Origin: Nymphaea colorata
Taxonomy: Eukaryota > Streptophyta > Magnoliopsida > Nymphaeales > Nymphaeaceae
DNA: 64,000 nt
Assembly (NCBI RefSeq): GCF_008831285.2
Contig: NC_045150.1
Span: 6,026,001 to 6,090,000, forward strand
Reading direction: 5' to 3'
This document shows, in pieces, positions 13,321 through 25,870 of this stretch. The notes under the pieces were generated by a model that was not told the DNA's origin, did no database searches, and saw only the letters and a list, made by a program, of their open reading frames with translations. The position numbers and the translations under genes were made by a program. Numbering within the stretch: position 1 is the stretch's first letter; each line of letters starts with the position of its first letter.

Positions 13321-13988
13321 TAAAACGAAAGACGGAGTGGGGAAAAAGAACAAGCGAAAACCACGGTCAAATTTCTTGGCTTCATCATTTGAAAAAAAAA
13401 AAAAAAATCCCACTCAAACAAAAGGGCTGCAACGTTTAGCGCTGCGCCCGAATACACATTCAGTTGTATCTTTTGCTTCTTTTTGTTTTTGTCCCTTAGT
13501 TTCGTTTTTTATTTTTAAGTTTCATTTTAGTTTTTTTTTTTTTTTAAATTTATTCAGTTCTTTTGAGGCATTTTAAATTAATGAAGTATAACAAACAACC
13601 TGCTTCATTTAAATTAATGAAGTTTTAATATTTTATTTTAATTTCATTGGACATGTTTGAGTTTTTAAATATGTATAAACCTAATGTGAATTTTCATTGA
13701 TTCGAAGGCTTTCATCGATTTTGAAGGCTCATTTCTCTGGCTTGAAAATATAAAAAATTTAATGATCTTAAAAATTGTGGGCAGAACAGACCCCTTTTCT
13801 CTTCAACAAGGAACCCAAAACTCAAAAGCAACAGCACGTTTCGGAGGGAATGCGGAAACCGAGAAAAGGAATCCTCCTTCTTCCTCGCTCCTCCTCTTCC
13901 CGGCCTCCCGCAGGTAAAAGCGAGCCAGAGGAATCCATTAACGTCCCTTCTGCAGCCCTCCGTCTCTCTCTCTCTCCGGCACGAGAAG

Positions 13989-16900
13989 ATGCACGCGAAG
14001 TCGGACTCGGAGGTGACGAGCCTCGCGCCGTCGTCCCCGACGCGGTCCCCGCCGCGCCGGCCGCTCTACTACGTGCAGAGTCCCTCCCAGCACGACGGCG
14101 AGAAGATGTCCTTCCAGTCGAGCCCCGCGGGCTCGCCGCCCCATCCCCACTACTACGGCGTCCCGTCTCCGGTGCACCACTCCCGCGAGTCGTCCACCAG
14201 CCGCTTCTCCGGCTCGCTCAAGAAGGACGCTTCGTCCCACCACCACCACCACGGGCGCCGGCAGCCGTGGGGCAGTACGCCCACGTCGACGAACACGGGG
14301 AGGAAGAGGAAGGGGAAGAAGGCGAGGGCAGAGAGTCGGGGATCCCTGCCCGCTGCTACTTCCCTCTCTTCGTCGTCTGCTTCGTTGTCCTCTTCTCCCT
14401 CTTCTCCCTCATCCTGTGGGGCGCCAGCCGTTCCTACAAGCCCGTCATCGCCGTCAAGGTAACAAGAACAAACACACCAAAAGCCAGAAATCTCGCTCTC
14501 TTTCTCTTTCACTGGTCGTCTTTCACTCGTTTTTTTTTTTGTCGTTCGAGGAATCAATCCATTGGACATGCTTTCTGAAAGAGCGCGCAGGACTGCAAGT
14601 CCTTTATAAATTATTCAAAAATCTTTTCCGATTCTTCTGCAATTTCTGAAACCCAACACATCTGCTTTCTGGTTTTCTCTTTTGCAGCGGACAATCAAAA
14701 GATGAAAATTGCTGCTTTTCTTTTCTTTTGGATAAGCTGATGATGAATTGTTTGTGAAATGATTTAAAACGATAATCTTTGTTGGGTACATTAGGTGCTA
14801 TAAATATAGTTGAAATAGCAGGAGTTCAAGATGCTGATCATAGTTAAGATCATAAAAGAATATTCTTCTTTCTCTTTTTTTCGAGAGTGCTGCAGTATGA
14901 AAAATATGAACGAAATCAAAATGCTTCCATTCAGTTAAACTTGAAAGCGAAAATCATGACATAAACGGCAGCGTGCAGCGCCACTGAACCTGTCAGTTGT
15001 TTCCTTCTTTTAAATATTATTGAATGCCTTTTCGCCTTGGAATGAATGCGCTGCTTGTCCAATCCAGTGAGCCTCTACATAAATAACTTTATATATATAA
15101 ATAAGAGAGAGGGAGAAATGGAAACTTTAAATATTTAAAGGTAATGTTTAAAACTCACCTTTTTACAACTTTTTATTTTGTTATTTTGGACCGTGATTTT
15201 TATGTCGAGCACGTCTTTATCGTTTAATTGAAATTGAAAAAGACGTGAAAATGAGTTGAAAATAACGGGTTTGAAACGGCGCAGAGCATGACGTTCTGGA
15301 GGTTCAACGTGCAAGCGGGGATGGACACGTCCGGGGTGGCGACACAGATGTTGACCATCAACTCCACCCTCAAGCTCTCCTTCACGAACCGCGCCACCTT
15401 CTTCGGCTGCCACTTCACCTCGTCGCCGCTCCGGCTGCAGTACATGGATCTCCGGCTCGCCTCCGGCGACGTACGTCCCTAAAAGCCCTACCCTCAGTGT
15501 TTGTTTTCCTCGTTTCTCTGAATTATTCTTCTTTTTAAAGTTTATCTCGTGGATGACAACTTTGCCCTCGCCGTTCACGTCGTTCCGTGTTTGAGTCCCG
15601 ACATTCGTGGGGTTCTCGCCCTGCGACGGAACACATGTGAAACCAAGGAGTTTTGGAACATTTTAACTATTTCTAAAAACATTTTGAGAATTCTACCTTT
15701 TTTCATCTTTTGTCTTTCTGGGGAGGGTTTGATTTTGATGTGATAGGGGCATTTTTGTCATTACGTACCTTAGTCTAAAAAAAAGGATGCATAAGACGGT
15801 GCAATGTGGCATGAGGTTCAACTTGGTTTGTTTAAAATAAAAAATATATTTTAATATAATTTAGTATATATTTTATAATTTAGTCAAGTCAAACCCAAAC
15901 CAAATTTTAAGTGTCGAGTCAAACCAAATTTTAAGTGTCGAGCCAGTCCAATCCTGACTTCTTATCCGGCGGAGCCGATGCCCAATGGGTGAGAGCAGAG
16001 GAGCACAATCAAAACATGTATTTGGCCCAAAAACATAACCTTTCTTCTCTCGCAAGTTGGTTTCTTTGCCTAGAAAATCATCATGCAAGGAAGTGTGAAA
16101 TGACCATAATATCCTTCATCTTTGAAATGGGGGAACCCTCTTTATATGGTTAAATATGTTTGGCGTCGTCATGACGACGAGCATAGCGTAAGTTATAGGG
16201 TTCAGTCTTGTCAACCTTCTCCTCCTTATTTAATACAATCAACGTGCCATCTTACCTTGAGTCTTCCTATTCATCTTCTACAAGGTCGTCCCTAGTCGAT
16301 TCATCTGTCCAGTTACATATTTCTATCTGTTTTTATGGAACTAATTACGTATGTTTTCCTTGTGTTTGCATCCATGAAAATGAGCGTAATGCCATATTTT
16401 TAACGTACAACCGAGTTCTATAGGGTGGTTGTTTGTTATTAAAATTTTATAAAATCTTACTTGCATACTTAAGAATCTGCTATTTCTATATGAATTTATA
16501 ATATTCTGGTTACAAAGATCACCATTGACGGTACAAAAGAGATGCACAAAACTTATAAAAAATAGTTGTGACTTGGTCTGCGCACATAGAAATTTGTGAT
16601 TGATTTAGAGTCACCCAGCTATTTAATTTGCACCATCTGATTCAACATAATGAATGGTTAAGAGAAAAAAAAAAAGTGATAAGTATTTTCATCATGTAAT
16701 ATTAGTTTATACTTTTTTCTTATTGTTTTTCTCTCAATCATCTATCTGTTTTATATGGATCACTTTGGTTAGGTAAATATGTGACTTTAATAATTAGACT
16801 CATCGTCCTAAATATGTATATTTGTCCATGGATTGTATGAACTAGTGCTTATTTAGAATCTTATAAATTTAGAATGGAACTGGATTTATGAAAACATAAT

Positions 16901-18599
16901 ACTTTGTTTGGGAGTCAAAAGGCCCCAAGTGCAAACATACACACGCATATATATTATATAGAGTTGGTTATCCCATCCTACATGAGCCAGAAACTAAAAC
17001 CTAGCCGCTTAAAATGTGAGTGGAATGTGTTTTTTTAGCAATCTAACCATTCAGAATGTGATGTTAAGAGTAATTTAGTAAGAAACGTTTAATAAACCAG
17101 TCAAATTTTACATGCAAATTCGCTTTTTAAATCCCCCAGAAATTCACGATTCCTTTTAACACCAAAATTTGGCATTAAAAAGTTTTGGACCTTTTGTTTG
17201 CTACTAAAATTATTAGTTATAAACACATCAACATATGCTGATGTTAGTTAAATTTAAAGCATAATGGTAACTTGTGAGAGGCGAAGCCACCTACTCTCCT
17301 TGTCTCTAGAATATAGAGTTCTTTTAGGACTTTAGTGGTTTTAAGGTACACCATTCAACTTGAGTGTCGCACATGCAACAATTGCAGTTTAGAGAAATAA
17401 CAACCATTTTTATCAAACGAAAGATGCGAATGCGATATGCAAATCAACCAGCTATGTTATACTCCTGGAGAGAATTTAAAGGATGCACATTAGGTTAGGG
17501 TAGCTTGCTTTTTAGGTAACTTTGGTTAAGAAAAATGAACGATGACGTAAAAGAGCTCACATATGGAGACGTATATAGGTGCTTACCAACTCAGCAAGAG
17601 ATAATTTGCTTTCACTTTTTTAAAAGTGCATTCGTAAGCCATTTGATAATCGAGAAATGTGTAAGCGCCGCTAATTCAACAATGTCATTGTGAATACCTT
17701 TGACTTTTTTTTATAAGACATTCGACCGCGTTACTTGGATGGGACATCCTGGTGCATTCGTATGCTCATGGTTTTGTATTGTCACAGTATCATTCTCACT
17801 TTTTTAATGGGCGAGATTTTTCTCCAGTACTAGCTAAGATTTTTTTTTTTTGGGAGAAAATTTCAGAGAATAAAAAAAACCTTATAAAATAAAATTGATA
17901 AAATAAATATCAAGTTTTTATTTTCGTATCAATTTTCCGACAAAAAGCATTGATCAATAATCCAAAATAATTTGTTAAAAGATTAAAACAAACTAAAAAG
18001 GGAACTTTTTTGAAAAATTATGAACAACACGAGCAATTTTTTTGTTTTTTGCTTGTTTTTCTTTAGTTTCTCATTTTTTTCATGTTTTTTGAAAAAATTG
18101 GCAATATTTGTAATAGACAAACCTATTATATGCCTCTGCACGAATTTTACTACTCCGAATTTTTCATTAGTACAATTAATGATTAAAATACCCTCCATTC
18201 ACACTAGAATATAATTTTTTTTATACATACAAAAATGAAAACTTAAAAAATTTAAAAGACCATAAAAACATTTCTTCTTCAAAATTACCAAAATACCTAT
18301 TTCTCCTTTATGGCTTACCGGCCGCGCACCTTGCGCACACAACTTTCTCTTGTAATGGAGGGTGTGTGTATATATTAAGCATTTTACTGTTGGGTGCACT
18401 ATCTATCTTAGCTGCTGAGGTAAGGATCTGGAATTGTCAACTCAAAATGAAGTTGCCAACTCAAATGAACCAAAAAAAAAAAAAAAAAGAATTCCATCTA
18501 GGGGCCACGTTTGGTAACGATGGAAAGTAAAAGCCTAATATTTTTTATAAAATGTGAAAGCTTTTTGTGTCTTAAAAGCGTCATGATGGAAAGTACATG

Positions 18600-18651
<52 letters not shown>

Positions 18652-20531
18652 CTAGTGTGTGGTAGCATGGGCATTAAAGTTGAATGATTCTCATCTAGTG
18701 TTGTTTCATTCATGAACATCGGGCCCGGTCATATCAAATTGTATAACATCATGAGAAGTACCAACATCATCTACACAACTATCATTATCATGCTCAGTTA
18801 GATCATCCCCTTTATACAGAACAAATCATAAATTATCTTTAGATGATATAACACTTTTCTTTTTGTAACCTTCATATTTCTTTCAATTTTTGGAAAACAT
18901 ATGAGATTGCTTTGAGGTTATCATTTTTTTCAAAGAAAAAAAAATCCATCCAAACATCCTAAGTGTAACCAAATAAAGTTTTATCTTGAGAAACATTTCT
19001 ATTGAATTTTTAAATTTTAGGAGTTTTGAATGACGTATAATTAATTACATATATGGCAGTAGGAATGGTTTAAGCCCAAAATTGCAAAGAACCTTTCTTG
19101 AAATTAAGAGTGTTCGAGTGGTTTCAACTATGTGCTTGCATTTTCTTTTCACAAGCCAATTCCATTAAAGATTTAAGCCCAAAAAGTGTAAGGAATACTT
19201 CTTGAAAATTAAAAGTGTTCGAGTGGTTTCAACTATGTGCCTGCATTTTCTTTTCGCAAGTCAATTCCATTAAAGAGTACATGCACATGATTTTTTATCC
19301 AATTATTTCATGTTTAAGATAATTTCCAAATTCATATGAGACGAAGTCTCTTTCTGATACAGTTCTAAAAGTTTTAAAAATTGTAAAAATATTTAGAAAT
19401 ATTGAAAAGCCTTTGAACTTGTGCCTGAGAATGTACATCTATTTATATTTATATAATTATCTACAAGTGTCAAATAATAGGAGCATCCTCCTTCTGAATA
19501 TCAAAAAGGTGGTCCCCATACACCTAAACTAAATGCACTAATTCAAAGGCTTTGAAAGTAACATAATTCTAGTGTGAAAATAAAATCTTTTTTGTTTTGC
19601 CAAGAATTTAATCAATGTAGTTGTATTTTTTTCATTACAAATTTTTTCCGAATTTAAAACGAACAAAGTTTAGTTACATTGGGACGATCTGATCTTTTGT
19701 AGAAAAGTTTAACCTTAAATTCAACATTACATTCTTGATCGTTCTTTGACAAATTCATTGTCATTCTTTATTGCCATGCACAACTGGGCATATCAAATTA
19801 GATATCATATATGACATTGGTTTTTAGTGAAAGAAACATTACTATCATAGTAGTTTGAAAAACAAGTAAAAGTTTCTTTTTTTTTTTGGAACCAATCAAA
19901 GAATTAATATAAAGATTTTCTTGTTCAAATTATTTTGTGTAATATTCCCAAAAGCTTTTACTTTCAAATGAGTTCCATAGGATGGCACAAACAATAACTT
20001 CATTCTAGTTTTTTTTTTGGTTTTTTGCTTGCTTTTGTTGAAGAGAGATTTATAAGGAGTCATATGAAAGGAAGGTTTTCATAACTTTTTGAGGAGTATA
20101 ATACTACAGCTACAACGATAGGTGTCTTTGCTTTTACAAGTAGTTGAAGAACAGTGACAAGTTGAGTAAGAGACATGTATCCAACAAGCATTTCTTTGTC
20201 TTTGAATCTATCTTCTTTCTTGAATTTTGGGCACATAATTCTTTGTGTCTATGTTGTTTATCAATATTGTTTCTCATAATTTTCTACTGCCTTGACTCTT
20301 TCATCACCATTGAGCTTCTCGATGTCTTGTCCGATCTTCTTGGTAAATTGAAGAATAGTAGGTTCCACTTTGGACCCATCAACACATGTTCACAAACCTC
20401 TTCCTTGAATGTGATTTTTCATGGTCAAAGCCCATTTCACATGGTTTACTTTTGTGTATCACATTTATTACATAAAAAAAAAAAAAAAGACAAATAAACA
20501 GCTTCACACCATGATAATATACCTAATATAT

Positions 20532-20581
<50 letters not shown>

Positions 20582-22663
20582 AAATATAACACAAGATATG
20601 TCAACTGAAATTTGTGTGTATTTCACAATTATAATGCTAGTGTCTATTATGGTTCATTTGTGAAAGTATGGATCCGTGTCATGTTCTCATGAAAGAATAT
20701 GATTTCTTTTGAGGCAAGAATTATCTCTGTTTATTTTTAAAAATTTGTAACATACATATTCCCATCATAATCCTATGAACCAAGTTGTACATTTTTTTGA
20801 GATTGAGCCTATTGCATTCTTTTAGTTGCTTTTGTGGAAAAACATACAAAAATAATAGTAGTAATATTTAGTTGTCCTATTTCATCAGTTATAATCTAGT
20901 TATAATATATAGGCGCACACACAAACACAAAAGAAGCGAAAGTAAGGTCTAGTCTTCCTCCACTTATTGTGTACTGAAAGGAAGTGGAAAGGACACAATT
21001 CATCACCTTGCATCTGATATTTATTTTATTAAAAGAACGAGAACTTCTTTTTCTTTTAAGCAAAATGAAAGACAGAGCAAGAAATGAGGCATTATCCTTT
21101 CCCTCATTTGTCCTATTAAAGGTTGAGAGGATGGGAGAAAAAAAATTATGGAAGTAAACTACTAAGTGTTTGAGGACTGGCATTGGCCAGATCATTCAAT
21201 CCCTTTCCAAAATCAAGCATTTCTCAAACCCAGTCTTGATGTCATCCAAACACTCCAAAAATGCTGTTTCGGAGCAGCATCCAATGACACCGTTACTGTC
21301 TGAGGAGTATAATGTTGAACACTGACACTTCATGCGTCTAGAAGTTGCTATATAACATAACAGCACAATCAGACCTCATATGTTTAGAATGGTTTATTTG
21401 GGGGTGGCTTGGTTCCATCATATGTTTTTTTTTAACCAAATGATAAGTTCAGATGTTATAAGTTCTTTACTTTCTTGTTCTTGAAGATATGTTTGCATGT
21501 AACCGTGACTTGATTTATTGAACATGTTAAAAATTAAAGAAACACTTACCTAAGATACACATTGACACTTACTCCTTCATGCTGCTCTTAAACCACTTTC
21601 AGTTCATATGTATTATTAGTTGTTGCTAACTTGCCTTCTGTATCATTGCTCCTGGCTATTTTCTCCTTGTTTCAGATCATATGATTGATCTTTTGAAAGC
21701 ACTTTAGCTGTCACATAAGTAACTAACCTGAAGCAAATGCTGCTTGCATGCAGAAATAGTTCTTATGAACCAGCTAGAATTTTGGCTTGCTGAGAAATAG
21801 TTTTATCAGAATTTTGTCAACTAAATCTCGGAATAATCAGCATAATCTCAGTAGTTCACAATCTCTCTTTTTGGACCTTGTTTTCTGTTTTATTCCTGAC
21901 TGGATAGATTGTTCCCCTATTTATTGGTTAGTCCTCTTAACAGCCACTTGCTAACATGCTTAAACATATATTCAACTAATAATATCACATCTGAATGTGG
22001 TGAGGATCAGGAACAAATGGGTTCGGATAGGTCTAGTTTGAATTACTCTGCACTACTTCACAAGTAATAAGGACATACTAAAAGCCGCACTCATCCAATG
22101 AACCACTTCACAAGCTATTGATGGTATAGCATAAGCTGAAGGGCCATCTATTGAACTTTGCTTTGGTTGAATCAATGTACCCCTTGATGATCTCTGATTT
22201 TCACCTTAAATAGCACCTGAAGTCCATGTTTTACATGATAAGAAGCGTGGCATGGGTTGTGTATCACCATCAATACAAGTTTGTATGAAAATTTTTTATT
22301 GATTCTGATGCAATGAATGTTTGATGATATTTTATTTGCTTCCCTCTGTGCATGTGCGTGTGTGGTGCATTCTCGCAGATTGAGGAGTTCTACCAGCCTA
22401 GAAAGAGCACCCGTTTGATCTCCACAGTGGTTGAAGGCATACAAGTGCCACTGTATGGGGCAGGATCCAGTCTAAGTAGCGAGCCAACATTGGACAGCCC
22501 AAGTGTGCCTCTCACCCTCACCTTCATGACCCGCTCAAGGGCATTTATACTTGGAAAACTTGTGAAGACCAAGTTCTACATAGACATCAAATGCGCCATG
22601 GAACTCAATCAGAAGAACACGGGGAAACCTGTAAATCTAAAAGGTGCCTGTAGCTACACCTGA
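13989..22663 (+). CDS. LEA-2 domain membrane protein, with a 1-nt frameshift in exon 1
   Basis: Three exons: 13989-14458, 15285-15470 and 22379-22663. The N-terminus (MHAKSDSEVTSLAPSSPTR) and the motif YYVQSPSQHDGEK match a conserved plant LEA-2 group. A proline/serine-rich cytosolic part comes first. A membrane segment follows (about residues 125-147 of the inferred product, FVVLFSLFSLILWGAS). Exons 2-3 give a C-terminal LEA-2 beta domain ending LKGACSYT. Full length would be about 313 aa. The frame that opens at the ATG is lost near 14269-14272 (CCGTGGGGCAG): the acidic linker, membrane segment and splice donor lie in the next frame. One missing G in a four-G run explains this. It may be an assembly error, an allele or an early pseudogene; intact exons 2-3 favour error or recent loss. 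Molecular function is unknown in this group. Confidence 0.85.
18660..20420 (-). mobile_element. Decayed Copia retrotransposon fragment
   Basis: Minus-strand translation gives broken pieces of a Copia integrase. FELVHL is followed, after a frameshift, by VWGP (about 19570-19515). EFGNYLKHE and a degraded version of the conserved integrase C-terminal region ending near IVETTRT lie at about 19320-19095. Stops and frameshifts are abundant. No LTRs were recognised, so the limits are approximate. It lies antisense in the LEA-2 intron. Confidence 0.6.
19069..19277. repeat. Tandem duplication of ~103-105 bp inside the Copia relic
   Basis: Two adjacent copies (19069-19171 and 19172-about 19277) both run from TTTAAGCCCAAAA through GTGTTCGAGTGGTTTCAACT to TCAATTCCATTAAAG or a close variant. 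They differ by scattered substitutions and small indels, so the duplication followed or accompanied decay of the element. Confidence 0.8.
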
Positions 22664-23146
22664 GAAGGGCAGTTCTGCTTTACCATCAAGATGGTGAAAT
22701 CTGTCAGAATTTAAAAATTTTGTATCTTGGCAGAATACGTTTTGATGGAAAGCAGGTGTGGCAAGTGCTTAGAGGAACGAAAATTGTGAAGATTGCATTG
22801 ATGAAGGTACAGATTAAGTGTTAAATCATTTGAGTTTCAGAAAAAATCTGTCAACATATAGAAAGGATTCGCTGTTGCACTTACTGTTGTTTGTTGTATT
22901 GTAAATAAACTTTGATAACATGTTAAAATTCCTTGGTGGGCAAGCTGCAGTGATAGCAAAATAGTGGACTGGAAGATTCCCATACAAAGTTACAAAAATG
23001 CCAATCTCGTTATGGGATGGGAACATTGGTCCGTGTTGGAAACTGCCCTCGTGTTTCTATTGCCATTTTTCAGTGCAAAAGCTACATTGGTGACTCATTT
23101 TTTCACAATGGGCTGTGGCTCGGCCCGAGCCCGACTTCTTATTGCG

Positions 23147-23234
23147 GACTCAATGAGCTATGGCCCGACCGAGCCCGACTTCTTATTGCGGACTCAATGA
23201 GCTATGGCCCGACCGAGCCCGACTTCTTATTGGC
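23147..23234. repeat. 44-bp tandem repeat, two copies
   Basis: The unit starting GACTCAATGAGCTATGGCCC and ending CTTCTTATTG occurs at 23147-23190 and 23191-23234. A partial copy, GAGCCCGACTTCTTATTGCG, lies directly upstream (23118-23146). The copies are almost identical. Confidence 0.9.
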
Positions 23235-23639
23235 CAGGCCGACCCAATGCCCAGTCCTACATGATTCACTGTAGTGTCTGAGTTTCTCACTTACAAAAGA
23301 AGGAATAATACAAAAGAGGGAATAAAAGAAAAATCTGTGCAAGATTCGAGTCTCACGCGTTTGTGACACAATCTCTTGAACAAAGGGCTCAATTACTGGC
23401 TGAGCAAAGGACCATGGCTGTATGAAATGCAACATTTTTGTCTGAGTGCGTATGAGGTTATCATGTGAATGGACGTTCATGGCCAATACAGCTGGTGTCT
23501 GGTGCTGGTAGAAACTCAAATTAGGTTCCTCGTGTGACAGCTTCTAATGGGCGTTTGTTTGCTCTGACATAAAGCCAACATATCCAAGTTGTTTGTCTGG
23601 CACTTTTTTAAACCATGGAATGGACATGTTTACACATTT

Positions 23640-23675
<36 letters not shown>

Positions 23676-23925
23676 CTCCCTCTTTCTGCACATACCAGCA
23701 ATGTAAAATCCATAGGCAATGAAACAAAATATATAATAAAACATGTAAAAAGAACATCAATCAATAAAAATGCTCTCCCTTTCTCTTTCTTTCTTTGCCC
23801 TCCTCGATGCATATAAACGATATAAAATCCACATATGATGAAATAAAACATCTCATTAAACATGTAAAAAGCATATGAATCAACAAACGTACTTTCTCCC
23901 TCTCTTGCTCTTTCTCTCTCTACGC
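23640..23925. repeat. CT microsatellite and ~125-bp duplicated flank
   Basis: A CT run (about 23644-23672) is followed by a segment with TAAAATCCATAGGCAATGAA and ACATGTAAAAAG. A related segment with TAAAATCCACATATGATGAA and ACATGTAAAAAG repeats about 125 bp further on. Each ends in a CTTTCTCT-rich tract. Confidence 0.7.
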
Positions 23926-25439
23926 ATGACACAATAATTTGTATCATGAACTTTGCCAGTTGCAAATATCTTATTTGGCCAAACACGACTGGATCTACAC
24001 TACACTGTCTTTTGGCCTTTGCTGTGGAAGCGTTGAACGAGCAGTGAGGAAACGTAAGCTGGCTTTTGAGTCTCATACGGCATTCATTTCTCTCTCGATT
24101 AGTGGCTTCTGAGTTTCATACGGTAGTTTGGTTTTTGCATTTCTTACAGTATTGTAAGCACGGGGAATTTGATAACAAGCAAATCACTCCGGCAAGGGAG
24201 TGCCGCGTCTACCGGACAGGCAAAAATGTCAGGCGCTCAAGATGTGCTAAATTTTGGTCTTCAACCGGCAGTTTTTCTCCTTCAAAGCTTCCTTTCACCA
24301 AAAGTAACTGCAACGGATCACCAATGTCATTGAACATGTGAATGCATTATTTGCAAATCTAGGACACTTTTTTTTCTTTTCTTTTTACTCAGAGAAGGGA
24401 AGCCTTGTCCTTTGTGTGCGCGAGTAATAGGACCATAATATTCTTCTTCGTCTTCTTCTTTCTCTCTCTTTCTTTTTACTGTACTTGGTAGTTCACCCAG
24501 ATTTTATCAGAAACCAAGAGCATCATGGGAAAACTTTTGGAGATTGAGGAATATGGACCAATATGTGAGCTTCAAATCCTAGAAACTTGTGAAAGTAAAG
24601 GCTAAAAACTATCAGGTAGTGTTGGTAAATGAGAGAGGATGTGCAGAGTAAACATAGAGTGACAGCAGAACGTATGACCACTGTTTCTAGAAATTAAGGA
24701 CTGAGGGGCAGTACTAGTAGTTTCCAAGGTGATTGCTTACATCCAATGTAAGTCTTGGGAGGAGAACAACAGCAAATGTGATATTTTTTGGAAGGAGAAT
24801 TCTAAGTATGATTCTTCGAGGTCGGGATTATGACAACTTGGGAATCTTTTTAGAGTTTAAATTGTAAATGTGATTGTCTTCAAGTGTTGGGGGATACAAA
24901 CAACCTATATGCATGCATGAGACATGACTACATAAAGTTGGTTTTGTAGATCTTTTCTTGGCAAAAATTTTACATTTATTCAGTTGGATATACTAGTTCC
25001 AATGTTGATGGCCCTCATACAGTGGTTGCAGTTCCGTAATTTCTTTTCATTAGCAAAGACACTGTTCTCATATGATAGAAGAAAAGGCCAAATGCTGATC
25101 TGTATACTTTTCCTGTATAATAATTGTAGGTTATCTATAGTATGATTAAAAATTATAGAACAGTTTACATCTCTATTGACAGAGCATCTTAATTGAGACC
25201 CAACATCCAAATTGGGTTAACATGAACAGAATTTTCACTTGCCAATATGGACCTCCACTTAGTCACTGCGCGCTTGATGATATGGTTGGAACTGACAAAA
25301 GCCACCCGGAAGAAGGGCCGAAGCCCTCCCCCTTCTCCATGTCTTTGGAGTTTAAGGTTGCTTTGAGACCTTGATGGGTGGAAAGTAGTGCATAATTCGA
25401 ACAATCAATTTTTTTGGTATTGCTCCCTAATTGGCTAAT

Positions 25440-25870
25440 ATCTAGGGGTGAACACTAGCTGAGTCGAGCCCAAGTTTGAGCTCGGCTCAACTAATGAAAC
25501 CTCGAGCTCGAGAATAGCTCGACGGAAGCAGCTCAAGCTAGACTAGGCGGTTACGTGTTGAGCTTGAGCTCAACTCGATTAAGGCTCGATAAACTCGTTT
25601 GAATAGAATTGATATTCATTGTTACGTGTTGAGCTTGAGGTCGACAAACTAGTAAACTCGTCTGAATATATTAACTTGATTAAGGCTCGACAAACTCTAT
25701 TAAGGCTCGAGCTCGTCTCACCAGTTACGTGTTGAGCTCAAGCCCAACTCGATTATTTGAACAAGTCGACTTATAATAAACTCGAGTTCGACTAGTTAAG
25801 CAAATAACTCGACTCAAACTCGTTCACGAGCCGAGCTTTAACTAGTCGAACTCGAGTAGCTTGACTCATT
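25440..25870. repeat. Degenerate GCTCGAG/ACTCGA-rich repeat field
   Basis: About 430 bp built from variants of GAGCTCGAG, GTTGAGCTTGAGCTCAACTC and AAGGCTCGATAAACTCG. GTTACGTGTTGAGCT recurs at about 25551, 25622 and 25723. Shorter similar stretches occur near 44660-44745 and 31500-31640. The dyad symmetry could fold. No coding sense is seen. Confidence 0.65.

Larger units (their letters stand above)
10828..13988. other. Intergenic region between divergent genes
   Basis: This separates the minus-strand RNA-binding gene from the plus-strand LEA-2 gene, so both promoters should lie at its edges. It contains a TA microsatellite, a palindrome-family remnant near 11426, a TA/GA block (about 12198-12246), a repeat field and poly-A/poly-T runs. 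The CT tract at about 13967-13978 directly precedes the LEA-2 start codon. Confidence 0.6.
15471..22378 (+). other. 6.9-kb second intron of the LEA-2 gene
   Basis: Bounded by GTACGT at 15471 and TCTCGCAG at 22371-22378. It contains a 24-bp doublet near 15896-15945 (GTCAAACCAAATTTTAAGTG core), a TA microsatellite (18601-18648), a Copia relic (about 18660-20420) and a GA tract (about 20535-20577). The rest shows no recognisable gene. Confidence 0.85.

Noticed and set aside
13938..14252. Antisense open frame over LEA-2 exon 1
   Set aside because: A GC-rich shadow of the conserved sense exon.
20144..20497. 117-codon plus-strand frame in the LEA-2 intron
   Set aside because: It is antisense to the probable left part of a Copia relic and rich in Phe/Leu from poly-T sequence; no family recognised.
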